Source: a bacterium (GTDB lineage: Bacteria > Hydrogenedentota > Hydrogenedentia > Hydrogenedentiales > SLHB01). Taken from it: a stretch of 24,996 nt of DNA. Positions 16,979-24,996 of the stretch are shown piece by piece. A model generated the notes under the pieces. The model was not told the DNA's origin. It was given only the letters and a program-made list of their open reading frames with translations, and did not search any database. The position numbers were made by a program, and so were the translations under genes. The stretch is taken from NCBI GenBank assembly GCA_024231375.1, contig JAAEQP010000608.1, positions 1-24,996 on the forward strand, read 5' to 3'. How positions within the stretch are numbered: position 1 is the first letter of the stretch; every line of letters begins with the position of its first letter.

Positions 16979-18691
16979 ATGAAGGCTATCATGATGGTCG
17001 TAGCGATGGGGTTGGCGATGGGAACGGTCGCGGCGCAGGGAGCGGCGCAGGAGGCCGCGTGGCCGCCGGTGGGCGATATCGTGTGGGACTGCGAGTACAC
17101 GCCAGCGGACCTGCCCAAGGCCGTTGTGCCCGCGTGGGCGGGCGACCCCAACCCCGGCACGGAAGCACGGATTGAGGGCGACGCCTTGCGGGTCATTGAC
17201 ACGACGACGGAGAAGGGCAGCCTGTGCCGGTTCCGCCGGCACTGGCGCGTGGACCCGGCCAAGGGCGGCGTGGTCGAGGCACGCATCAAACTGGCTGGCA
17301 ACACCAGCCGGGGCGGCGCGGGATTCATGGTGGCCGACGGCGTCAACGAAGCTCATCTCACGTTGTATCCCGACCACATCAACATCAATTCGGATGAGAA
17401 TTCCATTCCCTTCGACACGACGGATGGCTTCCATGACTACCGGGTCGCGGTGCGCGGAAACGACCTCATGCTGTGGGTCGACGGCAAACTGATGTTCGAC
17501 GGAAAGGGCAAGCACACCCACCCGGCCCACGCGTTTCGGAAGGTCGTCTCCTTTGGGTCTGGTAGCAGCCTGGCCGTGTCCGACACGCTATACCGCGCGG
17601 TGCGATACAAGTCGTTCGGCGATCTCCCCCTTCCCAAACGGATGGCGGGAGCGGAAGATGTGGTCGTCTACAAGAAACCGGACATCTACGCGTGTTTCCC
17701 GTCGCTGTATCAATCTGAGGACGGGACGCTGGTGACGTCGTTCGGCACCCGCACCCGGCGATCGCACATCGACAACACCGGCGGCACCGCGGCCTTCGTG
17801 TCGAAGGACCTAGGGCGGACGTGGCAGCCTCTTGAAGGTCCCCGCCCGAAGGACCCGGCACGACGATGCGCGGACGGTTCATATGTGCATGCCGACGCCT
17901 TCGGATGGCGCCATGTGCCCGAGGAACGGCAGAAGGAGTTCGAAGACCAGGACATTACCGTCCGCAAGGTGAAGGACGGTGTCGTGGCCTATCTACAAGG
18001 GGCGCGGGTGCTCCGGAGTGAGGATGGCAACGATTGGTCCAGTGAAGAGCTACAGTTGCCGGCACACCGGTCGCTGATGACGTATGCGCGGGTGGACATG
18101 GCGTCGCTCGATCCGGGATTGCGGGTGAACTCAATCTACGGCGCGATGAAGGAGGACCCGAAGGACTGGGGCCGCACCTTCCTGCTGCGGTCGGCCGACG
18201 ATGGCAAGACGTGGTGGTTTCTACCGTTGGCGGCGGACCCCGAGAAGAAGGTTCGCTTCAACGAAACGGCGCTTGCCCAGAACGCGCAGGGCGATCTCAT
18301 CGCCATGATTCGATCCGAACCGCCCGAGGGCGGCTATCTGTGGACCACGTACAGCACGGACAAAGGCGTCACGTGGACGCCCGCGCGCAAAACGGATCTC
18401 TGGGGATATCCGGCCCACCTCCTGCGCTTGAAGGACGGTCGCATGCTGTGCAGCTACGGATACCGACGTTCCCCCATGGGCGTGCGCGCATGCATCAGCG
18501 ACGACGGCCACAGTTGGGACTCGGAGAATGTAGTTGTCCTCCGCTGCGACGGCCAGGGCGCCGGCGGCGACATGGGCTACCCCATCAGCGTGGAAACCGA
18601 ACCCGGCCACATCTTCACCATCTACTACATGACGAATGAAGATGGCATCACGCACGTGGCGGGCACGCATTGGGAAGTTCCGGGGAACTGA
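16979..18691 (+). CDS. Secreted sialidase-superfamily protein with N-terminal LamG-like domain
   Basis: A 570-residue exported protein. The signal peptide covers about 1-21. A beta-rich N-terminal domain (about 33-212, with EARIKLAGNTSRGGAGFMVAD and DLMLWVDGKLMFDG) looks like a concanavalin/LamG-type jelly roll. A six-bladed sialidase-like propeller follows (about 225-565). Asp-boxes are SKDLGRTW (275-282), SADDGKTW (405-412), STDKGVTW (459-466) and SDDGHSW (507-513), with the late GDMGYPISVETEPG segment common in this superfamily. I do not see a classical RIP arginine motif, so a true sialidase reaction is unproven. The frame opens at a TTG (16955), but the ATG at 16979 fits the promoter and signal peptide better. 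The small membrane-protein gene starts 16 bp downstream. Confidence 0.85.
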   Translation: MKAIMMVVAMGLAMGTVAAQGAAQEAAWPPVGDIVWDCEYTPADLPKAVVPAWAGDPNPGTEARIEGDALRVIDTTTEKGSLCRFRRHWRVDPAKGGVVEARIKLAGNTSRGGAGFMVADGVNEAHLTLYPDHININSDENSIPFDTTDGFHDYRVAVRGNDLMLWVDGKLMFDGKGKHTHPAHAFRKVVSFGSGSSLAVSDTLYRAVRYKSFGDLPLPKRMAGAEDVVVYKKPDIYACFPSLYQSEDGTLVTSFGTRTRRSHIDNTGGTAAFVSKDLGRTWQPLEGPRPKDPARRCADGSYVHADAFGWRHVPEERQKEFEDQDITVRKVKDGVVAYLQGARVLRSEDGNDWSSEELQLPAHRSLMTYARVDMASLDPGLRVNSIYGAMKEDPKDWGRTFLLRSADDGKTWWFLPLAADPEKKVRFNETALAQNAQGDLIAMIRSEPPEGGYLWTTYSTDKGVTWTPARKTDLWGYPAHLLRLKDGRMLCSYGYRRSPMGVRACISDDGHSWDSENVVVLRCDGQGAGGDMGYPISVETEPGHIFTIYYMTNEDGITHVAGTHWEVPGN

Positions 18692-18707
18692 GGGAGAAGA
18701 GCCGTTC

Positions 18708-19058
18708 ATGTGGAATCCGGGATGGCGTCAACGATTCGTCGTCGGATCGCTGGTGGGCTTCGTCCTGCTGGCGTTCGTGAGTGTGATCGTCGGACCCTTT
18801 GGCCGCGAGCGTGTGGTGGCCACGTTCGAGACCATCCCCCTCAACGTGAACGCGTCAGGGATAGGCGACCACGTCGGGCGTCTCTTCGTTAAGAAGGCCT
18901 GTCCCCTCGACGCAATCCCAGAGAAGTGGCGGAACCGGGATCTCGGGCGGTCAGGTGAAGCCGTACGCTACCGATTTCTGGGGCTACCGGCTCACGAGTT
19001 CTACGTGCTGTTCGACGCGCAGGAGGAATCGTACTTGACGATCCCTACGTTCGAATAG
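18708..19058 (+). CDS. Small single-pass membrane protein, unknown
   Basis: A 116-residue protein I do not recognise. One membrane segment lies at about 11-29 (VVGSLVGFVLLAFVSVIVG) after a basic N-terminus (WRQR), so the C-terminal 85 residues are probably outside the cytoplasm. That part contains a compact beta-like region ending FYVLFDAQEESYLTIPTFE. The ATG at 18708 is 16 bp after the sialidase-like stop with a purine-rich AGGGAGAAGAG upstream; an in-frame ATG at 18636 lies inside the previous gene and is less likely. Probably co-transcribed with it. Its stop lies 11 bp from that of the convergent phosphoesterase gene. Confidence 0.65.
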   Translation: MWNPGWRQRFVVGSLVGFVLLAFVSVIVGPFGRERVVATFETIPLNVNASGIGDHVGRLFVKKACPLDAIPEKWRNRDLGRSGEAVRYRFLGLPAHEFYVLFDAQEESYLTIPTFE

Positions 19059-19069
19059 GGCGCCAACCG

Positions 19070-20881
19070 TCACTCCCCCGGCCGGTCGGCAAGCCGCAGG
19101 TCGCCCCTCGGGTCGGCGATGAGGAACCGGAGGAACCAGTCGCCCCGGTTGTTGAAGAGCTTGGCGGTGACGGTGTTCCACCCGGCGTTGAGACGCAACG
19201 GCACGTATACGAATCCGCCCGGCGCGCCGAAGGTCTGCGCTTCTTCGACCAACTCGCCGTTCACTACGACTTGGGCAAAGTTGTCGGCGTAGATGATGGC
19301 GTGGGTCAACTGGGGTTCGGGGCTGTACACACCGCACAGGGCGTACCCCAGCGTATGGTCCAAGGTGCCCATAAGGGCATTGAAGTTCAGCAACCCCCGC
19401 GCCTGCGGGTCGCACGGGTACCACTTCAGCCCGTCGCCGTAGACACGGTCCGCGTCGAATCCGTCTTCCGGGCCGAACCGGGTGTAGAAGTTGGCGTTGG
19501 CTTTCGCGATGTCACCGGGGATGTGGCTGGTGTCGATGTGCCCTAGCGGGAACGGACCTACCAGATGCCATCCCGGTACCGCCTTCCAGCACGCCGCCGG
19601 GTACAAGGGCGCCACGTCTTCGCTCTCCATGCGCATGCTTTCCTTGGCAAGCCACGCGTCACGGTACTTCACGTCGTACCCCACGCTCGGCGGGTACGGT
19701 ACGCGGTCGCGCGGCACGCGGAACGTGAGCGGAACCGGCACGACCTGCCCCGGCGCAAGCGTGCGTTCCAGCACCAGCGCGTCTCCGTCGCGGGTCCAGG
19801 GAGAGTCGTTCGTCATCACGGGCACCCACCCCGAAACGTCCAAGGGACCGACAGTCACGCGGAGGGCGGCCTCTTCCGGCAACAGATTCCGCAACCGCAG
19901 AATCGAACGGACCGTCGCCGTGTCCGTGTCCAGCCCTTCGGGTGGTTCCGCGTCGAGTTCGACCATCTTGAAGGCCACGGCTTTGCGGAAGGCCGCGGGC
20001 GACACGTCGACGGGCCATACTCCACCCTCCGGTTCCACGACGGCGTAGTGCGTGTCGCCGTCGTCAACCGTGACGTGAGCAAAGCTGTGGAAACACCCGA
20101 ATTCGCGCACGTCACTGAGATGGATGCCGCCGCCCGTGGCGCTCTGAATCACGTAGAGGTTGCCGTTGCGGCGCTCGGACATGAGGTAGTGTTCGTGACC
20201 CGCCACTACCGTGAACGGACGGTCCGCGAGCATGTCTTCGATACGCTGCCAGTCGTCCAGGTATCGCGGGTCGTCCCACATGGGCTTGTGGAAGAAGAGG
20301 AACGTGTGCCGGCTGTCGGCGCTACGTTTCAGGTCGTCCGCCGCGAAGAGCATCATGCGTTCCCATACGGGACCCCGCCCGTCGAACCGTTCCTCCTCCG
20401 TATTCAACACCAGGAAATGGCATCCCTTGTAGTCGAAGGAGTAGTACGTCCGCCCGAAGTCCTCTTCCCAGAAGGCGTAGCACTCGACATTCGCAATGTC
20501 GTGGTTGCCCGGCACCAGAAAGAACGGCGCATCCAGCCGCTTCGCGTGGGCCATATACTCCGCCCACTCCTCGTCCCACGCGGCGCGGTCCTGCATGTGC
20601 CCGGGAATCTGGTCGCCCACCGTGATGACGAAATCCGGGTCCAACAGGTTGATGGCGTCCACGGCCCGGTCGAAAATGGGCCACTTGCCCTCGCCGCCAC
20701 TCGTCTTGTCGCCCAATATCGCGAAACTGAACTTGTCGCCGTCCGCCGACCACGCCCGCTCCACCAACGGCAACTTGCCTTCAGGCAGCGCGGGTGGCTG
20801 GGCGAATGCCGTGGCGCACAGAACAAGAACGGCGGCGAACGCCGCGAGGAGGAACCTGATGAATCGCTTTGGTCGCTTCAT
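19070..20881 (-). CDS. Secreted calcineurin-like metallophosphoesterase with C-terminal beta-sandwich
   Basis: A 603-residue exported protein. The signal peptide is 1-27 (ending ATAFA). The phosphoesterase domain (about 50-290) shows GDQI (Asp90), GNHD (126-128), His198 in FFHKP and GHEH (228-231). The first motif is GDKT (Asp58), where most of the superfamily has Asp-x-His, so one ligand is changed. A middle beta region (about 310-430) is followed by a C-terminal module starting WHLVGPFP and ending LNAGWNTVTAKLFNNRGDW, a beta-sandwich common in secreted planctomycete-type enzymes. The frame opens at 20938, but the ATG at 20881 has AAGGAAA upstream and begins a proper signal peptide. It follows the GH38 gene by 61 bp and may share its transcript. 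It probably acts on a phosphate ester outside the cytoplasm; the substrate is unknown. Confidence 0.85.
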   Translation of the reverse strand: MKRPKRFIRFLLAAFAAVLVLCATAFAQPPALPEGKLPLVERAWSADGDKFSFAILGDKTSGGEGKWPIFDRAVDAINLLDPDFVITVGDQIPGHMQDRAAWDEEWAEYMAHAKRLDAPFFLVPGNHDIANVECYAFWEEDFGRTYYSFDYKGCHFLVLNTEEERFDGRGPVWERMMLFAADDLKRSADSRHTFLFFHKPMWDDPRYLDDWQRIEDMLADRPFTVVAGHEHYLMSERRNGNLYVIQSATGGGIHLSDVREFGCFHSFAHVTVDDGDTHYAVVEPEGGVWPVDVSPAAFRKAVAFKMVELDAEPPEGLDTDTATVRSILRLRNLLPEEAALRVTVGPLDVSGWVPVMTNDSPWTRDGDALVLERTLAPGQVVPVPLTFRVPRDRVPYPPSVGYDVKYRDAWLAKESMRMESEDVAPLYPAACWKAVPGWHLVGPFPLGHIDTSHIPGDIAKANANFYTRFGPEDGFDADRVYGDGLKWYPCDPQARGLLNFNALMGTLDHTLGYALCGVYSPEPQLTHAIIYADNFAQVVVNGELVEEAQTFGAPGGFVYVPLRLNAGWNTVTAKLFNNRGDWFLRFLIADPRGDLRLADRPGE

Positions 20882-20942
20882 GCTCTCACTTTCCTTCATT
20901 GCAGCCGAGGTCGCCTTGTTGCGCATGGGCGAGGCCAATCGC

Positions 20943-23831
20943 TCACGGGAGGAACTCGAACGTGAGAATGCGTTTGCTCGCTATCGAGAACTCCACCCAG
21001 CCGTCCTGGTCGGCGGAAAGGTTCTGTTCGGGTTCTTCCTCCAAAGTCACCAGGCGCACTTGGCTCCAAGGCGAGCCCGCCTCTCGCGGCAATGCAAACT
21101 CCGCCTGAATCCGCTCGACGGGGGACTGGCAGGTTGCCGGGCCGCTGGCGCCTCCATTCAGGCGCAGCGTACCCTCAATGGCTTCGTCAAACGGGTTGAA
21201 GACGCGAACCACCCAGCCTTCGCCGGATTCGCTCCGTTTGACAGCGCTCACGTGAAGGGTGTCGGGGCGGAGTTCAAGGAACGATTTGCTGAGCGGCTGG
21301 CAGCCGTGGCGCGTCGGTCCGATCTGTGCGGCCCGGAATGGATAGCAGAAGCGTTCGGACGCCTGCCACACGCCGCCTTCGGCCCAGTCGCCCGAATGCG
21401 GCATGATCGCGTATCGGAACGTCTGGGGACCCAGGCATTGTGACCCTTTCTCAATGTGGCTGTAGTCGATCATATCTGAGGTAACGCAGATCCGCAAGGG
21501 ATAGCACCGGAGCAAGGATAGGCAGAGCGTTCGCGCGGCATCGTCACAGGCCTGGTAAGCCTTCAGTCCCTCATTGAGCAGAGCAAGGCCAACGGTTCCG
21601 TCATTGATGTCGACGAAGCTGTTCATAGGCTGTTCAGCTTGCGGCGGCTCCATGTACTCCGGGTCGTACGTCACCGCCACAGGGCGCTCAACGACGTCGA
21701 ACTGCCCCTGCGCCATCACGTGGTCCGACGCGATGGCCGACGGGAAGGCGACCTGCAGGTAGTGGTCTTCCGCGTTGTTGTCAATCTCGGTCACGATCTC
21801 GACCCAGGGCTCGCCTTTTCGTAGAGTGACCGTGTTGACGATACGGTAGGGCTTCAGGACGCCGCTCCTTCCAGCATCGTCGGGGGTTCGGCTCTCAGGC
21901 AAGGCCCAGTCGAGGGTGATGCGAAACGCGGCTTCGAGCGCACCATCGCGTATCAATACGACTTGCGCCCGCGTTTCAAGCGTGGTGAATACGGCGTCAT
22001 TGACCGGTGCTTGGTGCTCCCAGGGGTTGCCCACCTCGCCGCTGTCCTGGAAGTACCCCTGGCCTTCGAACGTGCGCCCCATCTTCTTGTCAGTCACGTC
22101 GAGCGTACCGTTGGCATTGACGGTGACCGACACAAACTCGTTGGCCATGGTCCGCGGGCCGGTCAATAGCGATTGCGGCTCCTTGCAGGCGGGCTCTTCG
22201 GCGGGCTTGACGCGGAACGTGCGGTATCCCATGCCCGGCACGGCCGGGAACTGGATTCGGGCCTCGTGGCGGACGGCCGGCATGGTGTTGGCCGTGTCGT
22301 TGGGGCTCTGGATGATGCCCGACATATACGGCTCTTTGGCGCTGAACTGGCATGGCGCACTCGCGTCGTTCTCGTCCACGATCTCGATGGCCTCGCAATC
22401 CCATTCCGTGGGGACGTCAACGAGCGCATGGAGCACTTCCGTGCGCTCGAAGGGCGTGGGATTGTAGACGACCAGTGCCATGTCCTCCGTTGACCAGGAC
22501 GACAGGTCGATTGCGCCCGCCACATCCAGCATGGCCCGCTCGAAAACACACGTGCCGATCTCCCGAGCTTGCCGCGAGCGGAAAAGCATGTCTTCATGGA
22601 CGATGTCACGGGAACACGCTCCGATGGAATCGTGCCCATGATTCTGGAGCAGCCAGTTGTAGGCCATGTCGACGAAGCTCTGCGGATAGGGTGCTCCTAG
22701 AAGGCTCGCGAAAACGGCCAACGGCTCCGCGTACTGAGTCAACGCCCCTTCTGTGCGAAAGTTGTCTTGCTTCAGGTAGGTCCGCGCGGAAATGATCCAG
22801 CCGAAGAGGATACTTGAACTGCCTTTCGTTGACGTGTGACGCATTTCTCCCCGGAGGACCGGCCAGTCCGGGTCTTGGTTGGCGAGCAGCCCCTTCTCCC
22901 AGGCGGCCACGGTGCTGTGGAAGACCTCTGCTTCGTCGCCGAGAGCCCGGTTGCAGTCGGCAATCATCCGCACCTCGCGGATATCCGGGCAGGAGGAGTC
23001 GTGACCCGCGGACCAGAAGCGGTGAGGCGTGGTCCATTCCGCGTCCTGTTCCCGCATGGCCTGCTTTGCGCGGGCGGGGACATTCTCTTCATGGTAGTCG
23101 AACGTAGGATGGGCGTACTGGTAGTCAATATTGACGCGTTCGCCGTCGATGAACCGAAACGGTCCCTTTCCATCCTTCCAAGACATGTGCCGGTGGTTCT
23201 CGTCCTCCAGGCCGAAGTAGGCCGGGCGTTGGATGACGTACCAGACGTTGTAGCGTGGCCGTTGCGCGAGCCTGGAGCCGAGAATCCGCGTGCCGTCCGG
23301 CGCTTCCCAGTAGAACTCGGAATGGGGCGCGACCCGCGTGCTGATGCCGCGGTAGAAGGAAGCCACGTTGATGTCGAATCCTTTGTAGAGTTGGGGCATT
23401 TGCGAGATCTGCCCCCAGCCAAAGGGGGAGTATCCGGTCTTGCTCACGCCCCCGAATTTGGAACCGATCTTGTGTCCAAGAAGTAGGTTCCGGATGAGCG
23501 CCTCCCCGCCAACGCTGAATTCATCGGGAAGGCAGAACCAAGGACCGACCTGCAAGCGTCCTTCGCTGACGTGCTTGCCGACCAGGTCCGCGCGCTCCGG
23601 CCGCGCCTCAAGGTAGTCCTGAAGGGGGAGGGTCTGCGAGTCGAGGTGGAAACAGCGGAATTCAGGCTCCTTGTCGAGAATGTCGAAGAGCATGTCGAGC
23701 ATGTAAACCAGCATATGGCGCGTGCGTTGTGCGGAGTACCGCCATTCTCGGTCCCAATGCGTGTTGGAGATGAAATGGCACTGAGTCGGCTCCTTGCGCG
23801 CCGCATCTTCCCGCTTGTTATCGTCCGTCAT
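20943..23831 (-). CDS. GH38 family alpha-mannosidase-like protein, nucleophile Asp missing
   Basis: A 962-residue cytoplasmic protein without signal peptide. The GH38 metal-binding motif NTHWDREW (His25, Asp27) and the second one NHGHDSIG (398-404, with His400/Asp401) are intact, followed by the family-typical SRDIVHEDMLFR. The catalytic domain ends near 430; the rest (about 440-962) is the usual run of beta-sandwich domains. In most bacterial GH38 enzymes the nucleophile is the Asp of a PDSFG or PDTFG block before ISQMPQ. Here the block reads GYSPFGWGQISQMPQ (133-147), with Phe or Ser where Asp is expected. Activity may therefore be lost or altered. The ATG at 23831 has AGGA close upstream and lies 46 bp after the HAD stop. 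Confidence 0.9.
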   Translation of the reverse strand: MTDDNKREDAARKEPTQCHFISNTHWDREWRYSAQRTRHMLVYMLDMLFDILDKEPEFRCFHLDSQTLPLQDYLEARPERADLVGKHVSEGRLQVGPWFCLPDEFSVGGEALIRNLLLGHKIGSKFGGVSKTGYSPFGWGQISQMPQLYKGFDINVASFYRGISTRVAPHSEFYWEAPDGTRILGSRLAQRPRYNVWYVIQRPAYFGLEDENHRHMSWKDGKGPFRFIDGERVNIDYQYAHPTFDYHEENVPARAKQAMREQDAEWTTPHRFWSAGHDSSCPDIREVRMIADCNRALGDEAEVFHSTVAAWEKGLLANQDPDWPVLRGEMRHTSTKGSSSILFGWIISARTYLKQDNFRTEGALTQYAEPLAVFASLLGAPYPQSFVDMAYNWLLQNHGHDSIGACSRDIVHEDMLFRSRQAREIGTCVFERAMLDVAGAIDLSSWSTEDMALVVYNPTPFERTEVLHALVDVPTEWDCEAIEIVDENDASAPCQFSAKEPYMSGIIQSPNDTANTMPAVRHEARIQFPAVPGMGYRTFRVKPAEEPACKEPQSLLTGPRTMANEFVSVTVNANGTLDVTDKKMGRTFEGQGYFQDSGEVGNPWEHQAPVNDAVFTTLETRAQVVLIRDGALEAAFRITLDWALPESRTPDDAGRSGVLKPYRIVNTVTLRKGEPWVEIVTEIDNNAEDHYLQVAFPSAIASDHVMAQGQFDVVERPVAVTYDPEYMEPPQAEQPMNSFVDINDGTVGLALLNEGLKAYQACDDAARTLCLSLLRCYPLRICVTSDMIDYSHIEKGSQCLGPQTFRYAIMPHSGDWAEGGVWQASERFCYPFRAAQIGPTRHGCQPLSKSFLELRPDTLHVSAVKRSESGEGWVVRVFNPFDEAIEGTLRLNGGASGPATCQSPVERIQAEFALPREAGSPWSQVRLVTLEEEPEQNLSADQDGWVEFSIASKRILTFEFLP

Positions 23832-23877
23832 AATTCCTGTTCTCCAAGTAGTTCAGTACAGCCCTTCAGGGCACGCT

Positions 23878-24783
23878 TCAGCTTCCACGAATGATATCCA
23901 GGATCTCCCCGAAGGTCTGGCAGTAGTGTTGGCACAACTCGCGTGTTCCGCTGCTCTCGATGTTGCCGCCGGCAAACCCGATCGTGGGGAATCCCGCCAG
24001 CCTGATCGAGCAGACTCCCGCGCCGCTGTCCTCAATGCCGATCACCGAGTTGCGGTCGTCGAAAGGCACCCCAAGGCCAACGCGGCACGTCTCCGCGTAC
24101 AGCCACGGATGCGGCTTGGGCGACAGCTCTCCCAGCGTTCCCGGCTCGCCTCTGCGGATGGCGAAGCCCGCCGTGACGATGGCGTCGTAGAACTCCTTGG
24201 GGTCACCCATGCCGAGGGTCTGGAACGCGGACACTATCTCGGGCCACGCCTTCTCGTAGAGCCCTGATGTCACCAGTCCGATCTTGATGCCTTGGTCCTT
24301 GAGGGCGAGAAGAAACTCCTTGAGTCCGGGAGAAGGCGTGAAAGCGTTAGGCCGGCCGTGGCCGTCCATGATGGCCTGCAGCTCTCGGTGAGTGTGCTCG
24401 AAATAATGGAGCCTTGCCTCCTCCACGGATTTCTCGGGACAGTACTTCTCGATGCAGTATTGGAGGTGCTCCGATACGCTGTGGCCCGAAACGTACGGGA
24501 GGTCAGCTTCCTCCAGTTCGAAACTCGGATTCTCCAGGAGACTTGCGGTGGACATCTGGATGATCCAAACCCAGAATTCCTCGCTTCGGACGCTCGTGCC
24601 GTCGAGGTCCATCAACACCGCTTTAACAGGGCGCTCGAAGGTCACGGGATGGACGGGGTAATAGGCTGGGTATCCCATGGCCGACTTCACGTAGGCCAGG
24701 GAGCGATCCGCATAGGCAATGAACTCAACCTTGCCATCGCCCGTGGCCGTGATGGATTTGACCCCATCCTTGCCCACCCGCAT
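23878..24783 (-). CDS. HAD-superfamily hydrolase, beta-phosphoglucomutase/phosphatase-like
   Basis: HAD core motifs are complete: DLDGT (Asp59, Asp61), VTSG (Thr172), SPKPHPW (Lys223) and GIEDSGAG (Glu251, Asp252), with a helical cap at about 65-150. This fits a sugar-phosphate phosphatase or mutase. The first roughly 50 residues are not typical of HAD proteins. The frame is open without a stop to the window edge, and upstream of 24783 it encodes DnaE sequence, so the true start is uncertain: ATG 24783 and ATG 24678 (MGYPAYYP) are both possible, and neither has a clear ribosome site. The gene precedes the GH38 gene on the same strand and is probably co-transcribed, pointing to sugar metabolism. 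Confidence 0.8.
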   Translation of the reverse strand: MRVGKDGVKSITATGDGKVEFIAYADRSLAYVKSAMGYPAYYPVHPVTFERPVKAVLMDLDGTSVRSEEFWVWIIQMSTASLLENPSFELEEADLPYVSGHSVSEHLQYCIEKYCPEKSVEEARLHYFEHTHRELQAIMDGHGRPNAFTPSPGLKEFLLALKDQGIKIGLVTSGLYEKAWPEIVSAFQTLGMGDPKEFYDAIVTAGFAIRRGEPGTLGELSPKPHPWLYAETCRVGLGVPFDDRNSVIGIEDSGAGVCSIRLAGFPTIGFAGGNIESSGTRELCQHYCQTFGEILDIIRGS

Positions 24784-24996
24784 GGCGCCGTCGAGGCCCT
24801 GGAAGACCTGGGCCCGGTGCGCGCCCAGCCGGTCGAAGGCGCCGGCCTTGATGAGGGCCTCGACCGCGGACCGGTTGACGCTGTGGAGGTCGACGGTCTC
24901 GCAGAACTCGAAGAGCGAGGCGAAGGGGCCGTCTCGCTCCCCGCGAGCCCGAACGATCGCCTCCGCCGCGCTCGTTCCGACGCCCTTGATCGCGCC
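24784..24996 (-). CDS. dnaE: Fragment of DNA polymerase III alpha subunit (DnaE), fused in frame to the HAD gene
   Basis: Read on the minus strand from the right edge, all 71 codons are open and give GAIKGVGTSAAEAIVRARGE, then GPFASLFEFCETVDL, VNRSAVEALIKAGAFDRLG and HRAQVFQGLDGAM. AIKGVG, SLFxFCExVD and EALIKAGAFD are conserved DnaE blocks in the region after the palm/fingers. A full DnaE would continue roughly 250-300 residues (OB fold and tail); here homology stops near 24775 and the frame enters a HAD hydrolase. GC is about 73% by hand count against about 60% in the adjoining HAD sequence, with nearly every third base G or C. This is either an assembly joint or a truncated, transferred gene. 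The 5' part lies outside the window. Confidence 0.85.

Noticed and set aside
19565..20965. 466-codon plus-strand frame opposite the metallophosphoesterase
   Set aside because: Antisense shadow; Arg/His/Val-rich with no domain, while the minus strand has all phosphoesterase motifs but one.
23855..23872. Small GCCC-TTCA-GGGC hairpin between the HAD and GH38 genes
   Set aside because: Stem of only 4-5 bp with no T-run; more likely chance than a terminator, and the two genes look co-transcribed.

Overview
The window is GC-rich (about 60%) bacterial DNA, tightly packed with protein genes. I see no rRNA, tRNA, CRISPR array or insertion sequence. The gene mix is a MoxR/Bat operon, secreted BNR/Asp-box proteins, a GH38 protein and a secreted metallophosphoesterase with a C-terminal beta-sandwich. 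This suggests a Gram-negative polysaccharide-using lineage such as Planctomycetota, Lentisphaerota or Hydrogenedentota. That placement is inference; no marker gene here fixes it.

Region 1 (1-402) holds the 3' end of an unrecognised plus-strand gene and a 12-bp-stem hairpin that separates it from the convergent operon.

Region 2 (435-15310, minus strand) is a 12-gene array that reads as one transcription unit. In transcription order it encodes: an Ig-like/TM protein, MoxR ATPase, a DUF58 protein, a membrane-anchored TPR/SurA-parvulin-like protein, a second Ig/TM protein with a cytoplasmic helical tail, BatA and BatB (VWA), BatC (TPR plus Q/E-rich tail), BatD, BatE (TPR plus SH3-like), GlnD and an HtrA/DegP protease. 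Seven of the 11 junctions are ATGA, GTGA or TAATG overlaps, and BatB/BatC overlap further, so translational coupling is likely. The probable picture is an envelope machine: MoxR remodels VWA proteins, and Ig-like, TPR and chaperone/protease parts work in the periplasm. A nitrogen-signalling enzyme (GlnD) is built into the tail of the unit.

Region 3 (15490-19058) is a divergent pair of secreted Asp-box (BNR) proteins, one per strand. They are served by back-to-back sigma70-like promoters whose -35 boxes are 3 bp apart. A small single-pass membrane protein of unknown function follows the plus-strand sialidase-like gene.

Region 4 (19070-24783, minus strand) is a HAD phosphatase, a GH38 alpha-mannosidase-like protein lacking the expected nucleophile Asp, and a secreted calcineurin-like metallophosphoesterase with a C-terminal beta-sandwich. 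This is probably a small carbohydrate or phospho-sugar locus.

Region 5 (about 24781-24996) is a fragment of DNA polymerase III alpha subunit (DnaE). It runs in frame into the HAD gene and coincides with a sharp rise in GC to about 73% by hand count. This is either an assembly chimera or a real gene truncation/fusion, and it is the oddest spot in the window. The other main points of interest are the extended Bat operon with an embedded parvulin-like protein and a glnD-degP tail, and the nucleophile-less GH38 protein.
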